Assembly: GCA_964393895.1 (NCBI GenBank)
Contig: CAYMWP010000049.1
Location: 1 to 29,118 of the forward strand
Origin: B4-G1 sp964393895
GTDB taxonomy: Bacteria > Chloroflexota > Anaerolineae > B4-G1
Length of the DNA stretch: 29,118 nt
Direction: 5' to 3'
The notes under the pieces were generated by a model, which was given only the letters and a program-made list of their open reading frames with translations, was not told where the DNA came from and searched no databases. Position numbers and translations under genes: made by a program. How positions within the stretch are numbered: position 1 is the stretch's first letter; each line of letters opens with the position of its first letter. Below, piece by piece: positions 1 through 7,856 of the stretch.

Positions 1-1
1 A

Positions 2-190
2 CTCGGCGACCGCGCCGGCGTCGCCACCACGCTCCACCAACTGGGGATGCTGGCCAAGGAGGATGGCAACCTGGAGGAGGCACAGCGGCTGTTCGCCGAG
101 AGCCTGGCCACGCTGGAAGCGCTCCGCTCGCCGGATGCCGCCATCGCCCGCCGCTCGCTGGAGCGGGTGCGGGAGCGGCTACAACGGTGA
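2..190 (+). CDS. TPR-repeat protein, C-terminal fragment
   Basis: The frame is open from the window edge and ends at TGA 188-190, so only the last 62 residues are seen. They contain one clear tetratricopeptide unit: LGDRAGVATTLHQLGMLAKE followed by GNLEEAQRLFAESLATLEAL, with the usual small and large residue spacing. It ends in an Arg-rich helix (RRSLERVRERLQR). TPR units of this 'LGD.AGVA.TLHQLG' kind are typical of long TPR tails on NB-ARC/AAA or regulator proteins, but the head is outside the window, so the full function cannot be given. The gene is followed directly by interspersed repeats. Confidence 0.7.
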   Translation, partial: LGDRAGVATTLHQLGMLAKEDGNLEEAQRLFAESLATLEALRSPDAAIARRSLERVRERLQR

Positions 191-199
191 GCAGCCAGG

Positions 200-360
200 T
201 CATTGCGAGGAGGCCGTAGGCCGACGAAGCAATCTCCCCACCACAGCCGAGAGGATTGCTTCGTCGGCCTGGGCCTGCCCTGAGCCTGTCGAAGGGGCCT
301 CCTCACAATGACAGAGCCGAGAAGATTGCTTCGCGCCCTGCGGGCGCTCGCAATGACAGT
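200..360. repeat. Compound interspersed palindromic repeat
   Basis: Three related units lie in a row. Unit 1 (200-236, beginning TCATTGCGAGGAGG and ending GAAGCAATCTC) is followed by its reverse complement (252-313). That second arm is interrupted at about 271-299 by another repeat, GCCCTGAGCCTGTCGAAGGG. A third, shorter copy (318-358) begins GAGAAGATTGCTTCG and ends CGCAATGACA. No gene fits here: the apparent frame that begins at 256 is repeat read-through. Confidence 0.8.
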
Positions 361-363
361 CAA

Positions 364-395
364 CCTTCCCGGAAACCCCCAAGCTTCCGGGAAGG
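364..395 (+). repeat. Perfect 11-bp inverted repeat before the GAF gene
   Basis: CCTTCCCGGAA (364-374) and TTCCGGGAAGG (385-395) are exact complements with a 10-base loop. The hairpin ends 20 bases before the TTG start at 415, and the ribosome-binding purines (GAGGAGAG) follow it. It may be one more repeat or may affect translation of the downstream gene. Confidence 0.6.
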
Positions 396-414
396 TGGTA
401 GAGGAGAGACCACA

Positions 415-918
415 TTGATCGACCCCAAACGACCCGCGCGCTACGAGCGCATCTACACCCAACTGCAAGAGCTCATCGCCGGCCAAGCGCCCGACCTGGT
501 GGCGGCAATGGCCACTATCTGCGCCGTGCTGCACCACAAGATGAGCCACCACCTGTGGACCGGCTTTTACCTCGTGGCGGGCGCGGAGGAGCTGCACGTC
601 GGCCCGTACCAGGGGCCGGTGGCCTGCCAGGTGCTCAAAGGGCGCGGCGTGTGCCTGCACTGCGCGCGCACTCGTCAGCCAGTGGTCGTGCCGGACGTGC
701 ACGAGTTCCCCGGCCACATCGCCTGCGACTCGCGCTCCAGGAGCGAAATCGTCCTGCCGGTGATGCAGGGGGAGCGGGTCGTCGCCGTGCTGGACGTGGA
801 CTCGGCCAGGCTGGCCCAATTCGACGCGGACGACGTCGCGCCGCTGGCAAACATACTGAGCCTGTTACAACCCTACCTTACAACGAATGGGGAAAGGAAC
901 GAATTCAGTCAGACGTAG
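415..918 (+). CDS. msrC: Free methionine-(R)-sulfoxide reductase (GAF domain)
   Basis: This is a 167-residue cytosolic single GAF domain of the fRMsr family, which reduces free L-methionine-(R)-sulfoxide. The family fingerprint is present: WTGFYLV, GPYQGPVACQ, GRGVC, DVHEFPGHIACDSRSRSEIV and VLDVDS. The three cysteines used for catalysis and disulfide relay in the E. coli enzyme are all conserved, in PVAC, GRGVC and HIAC. I chose TTG 415 as the start because it lies 7-10 bases after GAGGAGAG and matches the family N-terminus. An in-frame upstream ATG (256) would add only repeat-encoded residues. The last dozen residues after LLQPYL also look repeat-derived. The gene stands alone on the plus strand and converges on the 1072-7856 operon. 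Confidence 0.85.
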   Translation: MIDPKRPARYERIYTQLQELIAGQAPDLVAAMATICAVLHHKMSHHLWTGFYLVAGAEELHVGPYQGPVACQVLKGRGVCLHCARTRQPVVVPDVHEFPGHIACDSRSRSEIVLPVMQGERVVAVLDVDSARLAQFDADDVAPLANILSLLQPYLTTNGERNEFSQT

Positions 919-1030
919 GCGCGAATTCCATTCGCGCGGTTGGGAAGTCGCGACGCAACTACAACCGCTCGGCCTGGATTGTCAAATCCAGGCCAGTATT
1001 CTGCCGCCGGATCTGGCAATCCGGCGGCAG
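919..1030. repeat. Block of three perfect stem-loops (repeat, possible bidirectional terminator)
   Basis: Three unrelated perfect hairpins follow one another: GCGCGAAT/ATTCGCGC (919-937, 3-base loop), GGCCTGGATT/AATCCAGGCC (971-994, 4-base loop) and CTGCCGCCGGAT/ATCCGGCGGCAG (1001-1030, 6-base loop). They fill the gap between two convergent genes. No T-run follows any of them, so intrinsic termination is uncertain. The design suggests a mobile or multiplied repeat cassette. The rest of the gap to 1071 shows no gene. Confidence 0.65.
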
Positions 1031-1071
1031 CAGTTGAGCAATCCAATTCCGAGTCCGGCGGGGTAGCCGAG

Positions 1072-3930
1072 TCACCGAATCCGTTCCTTTCTAAATTCGC
1101 TGTGCTTCACCAGCGCCAGCGACATGAAAAAAGCAAACGCCAGGTCGGGGAAGAACAACGCATTATCCACCAGGCCGTGGGCCAGCAGCGCGGCCATGCC
1201 CCCCGCCAACCCCAGCGCGAGCGCGTCACGGCAGGGTCGCCGCCGAATCTGGCGCCAAAAACCGATCTGCACCGCCCCTCCCGCCAGCAGCCCCAGCAGC
1301 CCCAGCCGCGTCCAGTGATCCAGATAGACGTTGTGCGGATGCCCCAGGTTGAACTCTTGCCAGGCGGAGGGGAGCACGTAGCGGGTGCGGTAGGCGGCCT
1401 GAAAGCTGCCCGGCCCGACGCCGAACCAGGGATGCTCGCGCAGGAGCACCAGGCTGCTGCGCCACAATTCCACCCGGAAAAAGGTGCTGCCCTGTTGCAG
1501 GTCGAGCAGGGAGCCAAAGCGCGGCAGGCGCAGGAGCGGTACCAGCGCCAGCGCGCCGACCAGGACGAGCGTCAGCGCCACCCGGCGATAGCGTCCCCCG
1601 GCGCGCCAACCCATCACCAACAGGGCCATTGGCAATCCCAAAAGCAACGCCCCGCGCGAAAAGCTGAGCGCCAAAGCCAGAGTCACCGCCACCAAGGCCA
1701 GCCCGTAGAGCAATCGGCGGCGACCCATCAGCCGCCGCGCCGCCGTAGAACAGGCGGCGCTGGGAGGTAAGGCCGCGACGGCCACCAGGAGTGGCCAGGC
1801 GCGGCCCAGATATAGCCCTACGTTGTTGGGAGAGTGGTAGACGCTCTGCAAGCGGGCCAGTCCCCCCTCGGCGACGACGAGGTTGCGCCCCAGCGCGTAC
1901 TGCACCAGCCCCACCAGGGCCACACCGACCGCCCCCAGCACGAATCCATCCACCACCCGCCATCTCTCCCGCTCGTCCAGGTCGGCCAAGCGCAGCAGCG
2001 CGTAGTAAAGCGCCGGGAACAGGAAAACGGCTCGCAGTTCAAACAGCGCCGCCCACTTGTCGGCGGCCAGGAGGCTCGCCACCAGCGATGCCAAAACCAG
2101 CAACAGTACGGAGCAGTCGAGGGATGTGAAAAGCATCAGGCCGCGCCGCCCTAAAGAGGCGGCGCTAGAGGAGTTTTCTAGCCCTGGCTCTTTAGACCGG
2201 GGCGCGCCCATCACCATCCCCACTCCACACAACAGCACCAGCAGCTCGGGCACGCCCAGCGCCCGGTAGAACATGCCGCCAGGGTGCAGATAGAACGGCG
2301 CTGCAAAAGCGATCAGCGGTAGCCCCGCCCTGCCCCACGCATAGGCCCAGTTCGCCAGCCCCACCACCCGCCGCGCGTCGCGCACCAGCAACGCCACCAG
2401 CGCCAGCCCCACCGCCGCCAATCCGCCCAGCTTGCAGATAAAGCCATCGCGGAACGGTTCTGTACCTACGCGCCAGTCCACCAGCACCCATTTACCCTGC
2501 CCGCGCTCGGCCGTCAGCTCGACGGTGTGCAAGCCGGGGGAGAGGCCGGTCGCCAAAGGGAGGGTAGCGACGTAGAAGTCGTCATCGTAGAGCACGACGT
2601 AAGCGCGGCCCAGCTCGTCGCGGGGAAGTGCGTTCGCCGGCTCGCCGTCCACCGTGACGTAGAGGAAAGCGCGATACGGCCCACGCCGTACCGTCAAAGC
2701 GACACGCGTCCCCTCGAAGCGGAAGACGGCTCTACAGACGCCAGAGCCGACGTCGGCGCCCAACGGCCCGACGCGCCAGTCGCCCTCGTAGACAGCCCAG
2801 GAATTGCGGGCCGGGTAGCCGCCGGGCGGAGCGGCGTCGGGCAGGGTCGCAGCCCAGGCAGAGATGGCGTCATAGAGCAGGCGAGGGTCGCCCTCCGGCC
2901 CTAGCAGCGCAAAGCCCCAGCGCGGGTCGTCGAGAGGAGCGGCGGGCTGAAAGTGCTCCAACACCATCGCGCCGGCCCAGGGCCACTCGGCCCGCACCCG
3001 CTCCAGGGCGGCGATGGTGCGAGCCGCCTGGGTCGCCTCGTCGGTCTGGCTCCACAGTGACGGAGCGCCAGTCCAATCCCCCGGCAGCGCGTTCCACCCC
3101 CAATGGCTGGCCCAGATAGGTTTGCCGGCATCGCCATTCTCGACCATCACGTCTCGCAGCAGGAGCAAGCGCGAGAAATTCAGTACCTCCTCGGCGGCGC
3201 GGCGGTCTTGGGGGGTGGTGTCAAAGCCATAGGGTTTGCCGGCCACAATGTCAAAATAGGGAGCGGCGCCGGCCTGGTAGAGTTGATCCAGATAGCGCAC
3301 ATCGCTCAGGTTTTGCGGGCCGGTTTCGGTCGTAGGGGCCAGGCCGGCCAGTAGGATGCGGGCGCCGGGGTCGGCGGCGCGGATGGCGTCGGCGGCGCGG
3401 GCCAACAGATCGGCGTAGGCGGGCGGGCTGACGGGGCCGCCGCCCCAGTGGTCGGCCAGGTTCGGCTCATCCCAGATTTGATAATAGTCCACCTGCGCGC
3501 CGTACCGAGCGGCAAATTCGCGGGCAAAAGCGGCAAAGCGGTCGGGGTCAGCGGGGGGAACAGCAGGATCGTCGTCGAGAACGGCCACCAACCGCAATTC
3601 GGGGTGACGGGCCAGCGCGGCCAGAATGCGGTCCGGGACAGTCCAATCGAACTTGTTTCTTTCGATCCGGCTCCAATAGAACGGCTGGCGCACCCAGACA
3701 AAGCCTCCGCCGGCGATGCGGGCCAGGGCGGCGGCCAGGGCCGTCTCGTCATACTGCTCCAGCGCGACGTTGACGCCCAGAATGGGTGCGTCAGCATCGG
3801 CTATGGGAGCAGCAAAGCCGCCGGAGAGGCCGCGTGTGCCAGCCTGGTGGGTCAAGACGACGTTCTGCACGACCAGTCCGACGGCGAGCAACAGGACCAG
3901 CCACAGGAACAAACGGATTCCCGCTCTCAC
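1072..3930 (-). CDS. Glycosidase-like barrel fused to O-antigen ligase/polymerase
   Basis: The product is 952 residues. Residues 5-28 form a signal/TM segment. Residues about 50-355 resemble a GH39/GH5-like TIM barrel, with YQIWDEPN (acid/base Glu155). Residues about 370-485 look like a beta-sandwich carbohydrate-binding module. From about 490 to 940 there are many TM helices with the Wzy/WaaL (PF04932) signature: SPNNVGLYLGRAWP, FSRGALLLG, GVGPGSF and HPHNVYLDHW (864-873). The family ligates or polymerises undecaprenyl-linked glycans on the outer face of the membrane. The usual nucleophile motif (IW.TE.GW) reads PIWASHWGW here (271-279), with no Glu, so the barrel may bind rather than cut sugar. 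GTG 3930 is the start and overlaps the MFS stop as GTGA. It is the last gene of the minus operon. Confidence 0.8.
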   Translation of the reverse strand: MRAGIRLFLWLVLLLAVGLVVQNVVLTHQAGTRGLSGGFAAPIADADAPILGVNVALEQYDETALAAALARIAGGGFVWVRQPFYWSRIERNKFDWTVPDRILAALARHPELRLVAVLDDDPAVPPADPDRFAAFAREFAARYGAQVDYYQIWDEPNLADHWGGGPVSPPAYADLLARAADAIRAADPGARILLAGLAPTTETGPQNLSDVRYLDQLYQAGAAPYFDIVAGKPYGFDTTPQDRRAAEEVLNFSRLLLLRDVMVENGDAGKPIWASHWGWNALPGDWTGAPSLWSQTDEATQAARTIAALERVRAEWPWAGAMVLEHFQPAAPLDDPRWGFALLGPEGDPRLLYDAISAWAATLPDAAPPGGYPARNSWAVYEGDWRVGPLGADVGSGVCRAVFRFEGTRVALTVRRGPYRAFLYVTVDGEPANALPRDELGRAYVVLYDDDFYVATLPLATGLSPGLHTVELTAERGQGKWVLVDWRVGTEPFRDGFICKLGGLAAVGLALVALLVRDARRVVGLANWAYAWGRAGLPLIAFAAPFYLHPGGMFYRALGVPELLVLLCGVGMVMGAPRSKEPGLENSSSAASLGRRGLMLFTSLDCSVLLLVLASLVASLLAADKWAALFELRAVFLFPALYYALLRLADLDERERWRVVDGFVLGAVGVALVGLVQYALGRNLVVAEGGLARLQSVYHSPNNVGLYLGRAWPLLVAVAALPPSAACSTAARRLMGRRRLLYGLALVAVTLALALSFSRGALLLGLPMALLVMGWRAGGRYRRVALTLVLVGALALVPLLRLPRFGSLLDLQQGSTFFRVELWRSSLVLLREHPWFGVGPGSFQAAYRTRYVLPSAWQEFNLGHPHNVYLDHWTRLGLLGLLAGGAVQIGFWRQIRRRPCRDALALGLAGGMAALLAHGLVDNALFFPDLAFAFFMSLALVKHSEFRKERIR
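2142..2200. repeat. Palindromic repeat-like insert inside the ligase gene
   Basis: GCCGCCCTAAAGAGGCGGC is a palindrome flanked by CTAGAGGAGTTTTCTAG and AGCCCTGGCTCTTTAGACC. It encodes a polar linker (about APRSKEPGLENSSSAASLGR) between two TM helices. This low-hydrophobicity loop has the look of an inserted repeat; no second copy was found in the window. Confidence 0.35.
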
Positions 3931-5168
3931 TCCACCCCCAGCCTCCCTTTCTCAATGGAACGAAAGAACGAGAACGCCAGAACGATGGTTGCCAGATTCA
4001 ACGCAGCGGTAGCAAAGAACGGCAGCCCGACGGCCAGATCCACCAGTGCGCCTCCAACGAGGGAGCCGACGAGCATTCCCACGTTCCAGAAAGTATGCAC
4101 TATACCCAATACGCGACCCCGCTCCTCGGCCGCCGTCGCTTCAACGACCAGGCGCGGCGATAGGGAGGACAACGACCAAGCCGCGCAGGCCGCCAGCACG
4201 CCAAAGGTGTAAAAGCTCCACAGGTGCGCGACGGAACCCGCCAGGCCGGTCGCCGAGAGGACTAACACGCCCAAAGCGGTCAGGGTCGGTCCTTTTGGCC
4301 CCCAACGGTCGGCGGCCCGACCGGCCGCCAGTTGAGCCAGGGAAGCCGCAACCTGACTGAGCACGGCGTAGAGGGCGACGGCCATCTTGGTGCCGGTCAG
4401 ACGATTGATTAACAAGGGAATCAAAACAGTGGCCACACCCCAATAACAGGTGGGCAAAAAGCGCAAAAGGGCCAATACAACCACCACCGGCCGGCGGGCG
4501 ATGGCGCTATAGCCAGCCAGAAGCGACCCCCACGATGAAGCCTCCCGGCTGCCCTCATCCCGCAAGCACGGCAAAAAGAGAGCCGTTCCCACAGCCGTCG
4601 CCAGCGAGAGCGCCAGGAGACTCGCCCCAAACACCCCAAATCCCGCGCTATCCAGAACAGCTCCCGCGATCGGGTTGCTCAACACTCCGCCGATGACGAG
4701 TCCCCAGTAGTAAAAGGCCGAAAACATCCCCAAGCGACTCGGAGCAGTGACGTCAATCAGATAACCCTGCCCGCCCAGGGTGTAAAAGCCGGCCGCCAGG
4801 TCGCTAACGGCCCACAGCAGGACGGCCAACCAGGGGAGGGGAACCAAAAACGTGAGGCTGCTGACGGCAAAACCGACCAGGCCCAACACCAGCGTCCGCC
4901 GGTGCCCCAGGGCGTCGCTAAGCATGCCGCCAAATGCGGAGGAGACCACTCCCATCACCCGCCCCGCCGCTATGCAGAGGGAAACGGTCACAGCCGTGTA
5001 CCCCAACTGCTCTCCCAGGTAAACGGGTATAAAAGCCCGCTGGGGCGAGAGCGCCATCCCGCCCAGCAATTGCACGCCCAGCAGCAGGATGACGGGCCAC
5101 CAACGAGACCACAAAGCGAGCAATCGCCTGCGAAACTCGGCAGAGGTGGGAGGCAAACGACTTGGCAA
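3927..5168 (-). CDS. MFS transporter
   Basis: This is a polytopic membrane protein of about 413 residues with roughly twelve hydrophobic helices. It has Major Facilitator loop signatures after TM2 (GMLSDALGHRRTLVLGL) and in the second half (AGRAADRWGPKGPTLTALG), plus a second-half stretch VEATAAEERGRVLGI. The substrate cannot be told; the family includes drug, sugar and metabolite exporters. The open frame extends to 5288, but that part is antisense-free repeat of the trmO 3' end in another frame. I chose TTG 5168, preceded by AGTAGGGGG, which places TM1 about 20 residues in. TTG 5156 is an alternative. The stop overlaps the ligase start by 4 bases, so translation is probably coupled. A role in moving a precursor for the glycan ligase is only a guess from position. 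Confidence 0.8.
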   Translation of the reverse strand: MPSRLPPTSAEFRRRLLALWSRWWPVILLLGVQLLGGMALSPQRAFIPVYLGEQLGYTAVTVSLCIAAGRVMGVVSSAFGGMLSDALGHRRTLVLGLVGFAVSSLTFLVPLPWLAVLLWAVSDLAAGFYTLGGQGYLIDVTAPSRLGMFSAFYYWGLVIGGVLSNPIAGAVLDSAGFGVFGASLLALSLATAVGTALFLPCLRDEGSREASSWGSLLAGYSAIARRPVVVVLALLRFLPTCYWGVATVLIPLLINRLTGTKMAVALYAVLSQVAASLAQLAAGRAADRWGPKGPTLTALGVLVLSATGLAGSVAHLWSFYTFGVLAACAAWSLSSLSPRLVVEATAAEERGRVLGIVHTFWNVGMLVGSLVGGALVDLAVGLPFFATAALNLATIVLAFSFFRSIEKGRLGVE

Positions 5169-5178
5169 GCCAAGCCCC

Positions 5179-5595
5179 CTACTCAGTATACGGAGAGTCG
5201 AAGGACGGGGAATATGACTTGATGTCCAGCACCGGCGAGCCGTCCAGCGCGTCCAGCCCGATGACCTCCAACACGTTACCCTCGACACGGCGGAGGCGGA
5301 CGGTGGTCACGCCAATTGGATTGGGGCGACGGGGGCTGCGAGTGGCGAACACTCCTCGGAGTGGGCGGCTGGGGTCGCCCCGGGGGTGCACCTGCAACTC
5401 GTAGCCGGCGGAGCAATGGAGGTAATAGAGCACGACGAGGTCACTGCCCGGCTCCAGCCCCAGCAGTCCGTCGTTCAGGGCTGGATCAAGCAGGATAAAG
5501 GCAGGGCCGGCGCGCAGGTCGTCGCGCGGCGGCCGCTCCTCACAGTCCCGCTTGACGCGGCCGATGGGACGAAAGGTGATAGCCTGGCCCATCAT
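5179..5595 (-). CDS. trmO: TrmO, tRNA t6A37 N6-methyltransferase
   Basis: The product has 138 residues and is UPF0066/TsaA/TrmO. The family methylates N6-threonylcarbamoyladenosine 37 of tRNA-Thr using SAM. Family motifs are visible: FRPIGRVKRD, DLVVLYYLHCSAG, GVFATRSPRRPNPIGVTTV and IKSYSP. It is at the short end of the family, which often carries a C-terminal extension that is absent here. ATG 5595 overlaps the upstream FHA stop (ATGA, 5592-5595), so it is translationally coupled. The stop lies within the ribosome-binding region of the MFS gene. Its presence among FHA and envelope genes looks like operon packing rather than shared function. Confidence 0.9.
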   Translation of the reverse strand: MMGQAITFRPIGRVKRDCEERPPRDDLRAGPAFILLDPALNDGLLGLEPGSDLVVLYYLHCSAGYELQVHPRGDPSRPLRGVFATRSPRRPNPIGVTTVRLRRVEGNVLEVIGLDALDGSPVLDIKSYSPSFDSPYTE

Positions 5596-6203
5596 CCGCC
5601 CGCCCGCAGCGCCAGCTCAACCGTCCCGCCCAAACTCAACACGTCACCGACGCGAAACAGCACTGGGCCGCTGATCCGATGACCATTGATAAAGGTGCCA
5701 TTTGTGCTGCCCAAGTCCTGCACGATGAATTGCTGCCCATCCCAGTCAAGTTGCGCGTGACGCAGGGAGACGTTGGGATAGTTGACGACCACCTGACAAT
5801 CGGCGCCGCGCCCCATGACGAGCGTGCCCTGGGTAATGGGGTAACGGGCCCCCGCTCCCGGCCCCGCCTGCACGACGATCACGTAGCCGTGAAAGGTGGA
5901 GGGGGCAGCAGCGCGCCGCTGTGCCTTGCGCCGCCGCGCGAGCAGCGCCACGATGCCAAGCAGCACCGCCCCGCCCAGCAACAGCAGGACGAGCGCTATC
6001 CCACCCAGCAGGAGATAGTCGGGCTTGGCGACGCCGGGCATCTCCTCCCCACCCACCGGCGTCATCCAGACAGCGGGAGGCAGTGTGGGAGTAGGGAGCT
6101 GGGCAAGCGCGCCACCCCCAACTCGACCGGGCAAAATCACCAAGCCTCCAACTAGGGCAGCCAGGCAAAATAGCCACCACAGATTGTTTCGTTGTCCCTT
6201 CAA
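5592..6203 (-). CDS. Membrane-anchored FHA domain protein
   Basis: The product has 203 residues. Residues 8-36 resemble a signal segment ending near ALAQ, followed by a Pro-rich stretch. Residues about 63-90 form a TM helix with a stop-transfer RRRKAQRR, and residues 106-200 are an FHA domain. The phosphothreonine-binding residues are intact: GRG (131-133), NVSLRHA (S146, H149) and GSTNGTFINGHRI (163-175). FHA domains bind phosphothreonine partners, so this is a plausible target or scaffold for the kinase at 9739-11667. The start is TTG 6203 after AGGAGG. The stop overlaps the trmO ATG. The orientation of the FHA domain (cytoplasmic, after the TM and its basic cluster) fits a kinase partner. 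Confidence 0.88.
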   Translation of the reverse strand: MKGQRNNLWWLFCLAALVGGLVILPGRVGGGALAQLPTPTLPPAVWMTPVGGEEMPGVAKPDYLLLGGIALVLLLLGGAVLLGIVALLARRRKAQRRAAAPSTFHGYVIVVQAGPGAGARYPITQGTLVMGRGADCQVVVNYPNVSLRHAQLDWDGQQFIVQDLGSTNGTFINGHRISGPVLFRVGDVLSLGGTVELALRAGG

Positions 6204-6213
6204 TGCTCGCCTC

Positions 6214-6699
6214 CTAGGTCTGCAACACCAACTCTACTGCTCCGCCCAGGCTGATGACGTCGCCAGGGCGGATCCACACCGCTGCGGTGATGCGGTGACC
6301 ATTGACAAAGGTGCCACAAGTACTCCCAATGTCCTGCAAGACCAGGCCCTCTTCCCGCCGGGACAGGCTGGCGTGATGGGGCGCTACCTGGGGATGGGGA
6401 ATAGAGACTGACGCCTCGGGTGCGCTGCCCATCAGGGTGGTCGCGCGAGACAGAGGATACTGCGCCCCGGCGCCAGGGCCGCTGCGCACCAACAGCCAGG
6501 CCTCGCCCGGCGTAGCGGCGGACGCAGTGGAGCGCTGCCGGCTCTTTCTCCGCCGACGCGCCCTCAACAGCACGACGATCACCAGCAATAGAAAAGCCAC
6601 CAGGCCGGCCGCCAGGAGCGCCAACTGGCGCGGCCCCCAGTCCACCGGCCAGGCGATGTGCAGAAACGTAGCAAGGCCCGTCATTACACGCCACCTCAT
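6214..6699 (-). CDS. FHA-like membrane protein with degraded phosphothreonine site
   Basis: The product has 161 residues: a TM helix at about 26-46, a basic stop-transfer RARRRRKSRQR, then an FHA-like domain (68-160). It is clearly a paralogue of the next gene: SGPGAGAQYPL versus AGPGAGARYPI, and FVNGHRI plus GDVISLGG. However, the three residue positions that contact phosphothreonine differ. GR is GS (91-92), VSxxHA is VAPHHA (105-110) and STNGT is STCGT (126-130). It may therefore bind without phosphorylation or act as a partner of the intact FHA protein. ATG 6699 overlaps the lipoprotein stop (ATGA, 6696-6699). An in-frame ATG at 6684 is a lesser start candidate. Confidence 0.82.
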   Translation of the reverse strand: MRWRVMTGLATFLHIAWPVDWGPRQLALLAAGLVAFLLLVIVVLLRARRRRKSRQRSTASAATPGEAWLLVRSGPGAGAQYPLSRATTLMGSAPEASVSIPHPQVAPHHASLSRREEGLVLQDIGSTCGTFVNGHRITAAVWIRPGDVISLGGAVELVLQT

Positions 6700-7856
6700 T
6701 GAGCGCAGTAGCCAACATCTATGCTCTCTGTATCGCTTTCGGACAAGTTGTCATAGATGTCGTTGGCCCGGATGTAATACTCCAGGGTCGTCGTAACACC
6801 GCCGGTCGGAGGGTCGAGGCTGCGCTGGAGATCCTCACCCCCGACGGTCACCGTATACGTCCCCGTCATCGTCTCGCTCATGGTCAGGGCTTGCCAGTCC
6901 CCCTCTTTGCTACTCGCGTCATCCACGACCCGATATACCAGATTCACGGCAAAGACCTCCGACGCATCCAGAACGGAGGCGCTCACGGCAACCTGGTCAG
7001 GCGCGCAACCTGCCGGCCACAGGATCGCTCCTTCAGACACGGCGAGGTCGGAAATAGCGGGGCCGGCGCTATCGGGTTGCCCTGGGGTAGGCGTGATGCA
7101 GGAGCCAGTGACCTCGATATCCAAAACGCGAATATCGTGCTCGCCGCTGGTGAGTGTGACGTCCAGCGTATAGCTCACAGGGGCGCAGGGACAAGCCCAG
7201 TACACGCCCACGCCAGCGACCCCGCGCCCGTCAAAATAGACTGCCTGAACATTGTCCGTCTCCCAGTGAATAGTGGTGCAATCGCCGGCCTCGAGGCTGG
7301 TAGAGTCGGCCCAAAATTCGACTCGGGCCTCCGGCGCGTCGGTCGGCGGCGCTTCACTTACCGGGGTATCGGTCGGCGGCGCCTCGCTGACGTGCGTTTC
7401 GGTCGGCGGGGCAGGGGTATCACTAGGAGTGTCGGTCAGCGGAACAGGAGTTGGTTCCGGCGTGGGCGTCTCTGTCGCCCTGGCTACCTCGCCGGTCACG
7501 CGCACCGTCACACGCGCCGGGTCGCTGACCGTGTCATCGGTGGCATAGGCACGCACCTCCAGGACATGGCTACCCGGCGCGGTGGGAACCCAGGGCTGAA
7601 CTACATAGATGACGCGCTCGTCCGGCGTGGGGTTGTCGTCGCTGCGATAGAGCGCGCCGTTGACCCACAGTTCCACGCGGGCAACGCCAGTTCCGCTGAC
7701 AGCGCGGGACCGAACCGAGACAATGCCGGTGTGCACCTCTGCGCCGTCGAGCGGCTCGTCAATCGAGATTTGAGCGCGGGCCGGAACGACCTCATCGCAG
7801 CCGGAGAGGGCCACGACCACTAGGAGCAAAGCACAGACATAACCGAATCGCTTCAT
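6696..7856 (-). CDS. Secreted lipoprotein with Ig-like domains and TP-rich linker
   Basis: The product has 386 residues. The signal peptide has a lipobox, VALSGC, so Cys20 is probably lipidated. Residues 28-125 form an Ig-like domain of the type found in cell-surface proteins (ISIDEPLDGAEVHTG, VARVELWVNGALY, SHVLEVRAYATD). Residues about 130-175 are a TP/AP-rich linker with repeated units (PPTETHVSEA, PPTDTPVSEA, PPTDAPEA). The C-terminal 200 residues contain a second beta domain with a cysteine pair (CPC) and a final domain about a 'YYIRANDIYDN' strand. No enzyme motif is seen. It heads the minus operon, directly before two FHA genes. The role is unknown; extracytoplasmic binding or adhesion is possible. 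Confidence 0.8.
   Translation of the reverse strand: MKRFGYVCALLLVVVALSGCDEVVPARAQISIDEPLDGAEVHTGIVSVRSRAVSGTGVARVELWVNGALYRSDDNPTPDERVIYVVQPWVPTAPGSHVLEVRAYATDDTVSDPARVTVRVTGEVARATETPTPEPTPVPLTDTPSDTPAPPTETHVSEAPPTDTPVSEAPPTDAPEARVEFWADSTSLEAGDCTTIHWETDNVQAVYFDGRGVAGVGVYWACPCAPVSYTLDVTLTSGEHDIRVLDIEVTGSCITPTPGQPDSAGPAISDLAVSEGAILWPAGCAPDQVAVSASVLDASEVFAVNLVYRVVDDASSKEGDWQALTMSETMTGTYTVTVGGEDLQRSLDPPTGGVTTTLEYYIRANDIYDNLSESDTESIDVGYCAQ

Noticed and set aside
200..360. CRISPR array
   Set aside because: The three units are inverted and unequal, with no constant spacer length and no cas genes nearby.
256..414. ATG 256 as the start of the GAF-domain reductase
   Set aside because: The added 53 residues are translated interspersed repeat (the ALSLSKG segment), and TTG 415 has a good ribosome site and matches the family N-terminus.
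940..1770. 276-residue plus-strand open frame rich in Gln and Arg
   Set aside because: It is antisense to the ligase gene, begins in the hairpin block, has no ribosome site and shows low-complexity composition typical of a shadow frame in GC-rich DNA.
3927..5288. MFS start at ATG 5288
   Set aside because: It would overlap trmO by over 100 bases and add a non-hydrophobic Arg/Trp/Ser-rich stretch that is the trmO 3' end in another frame.
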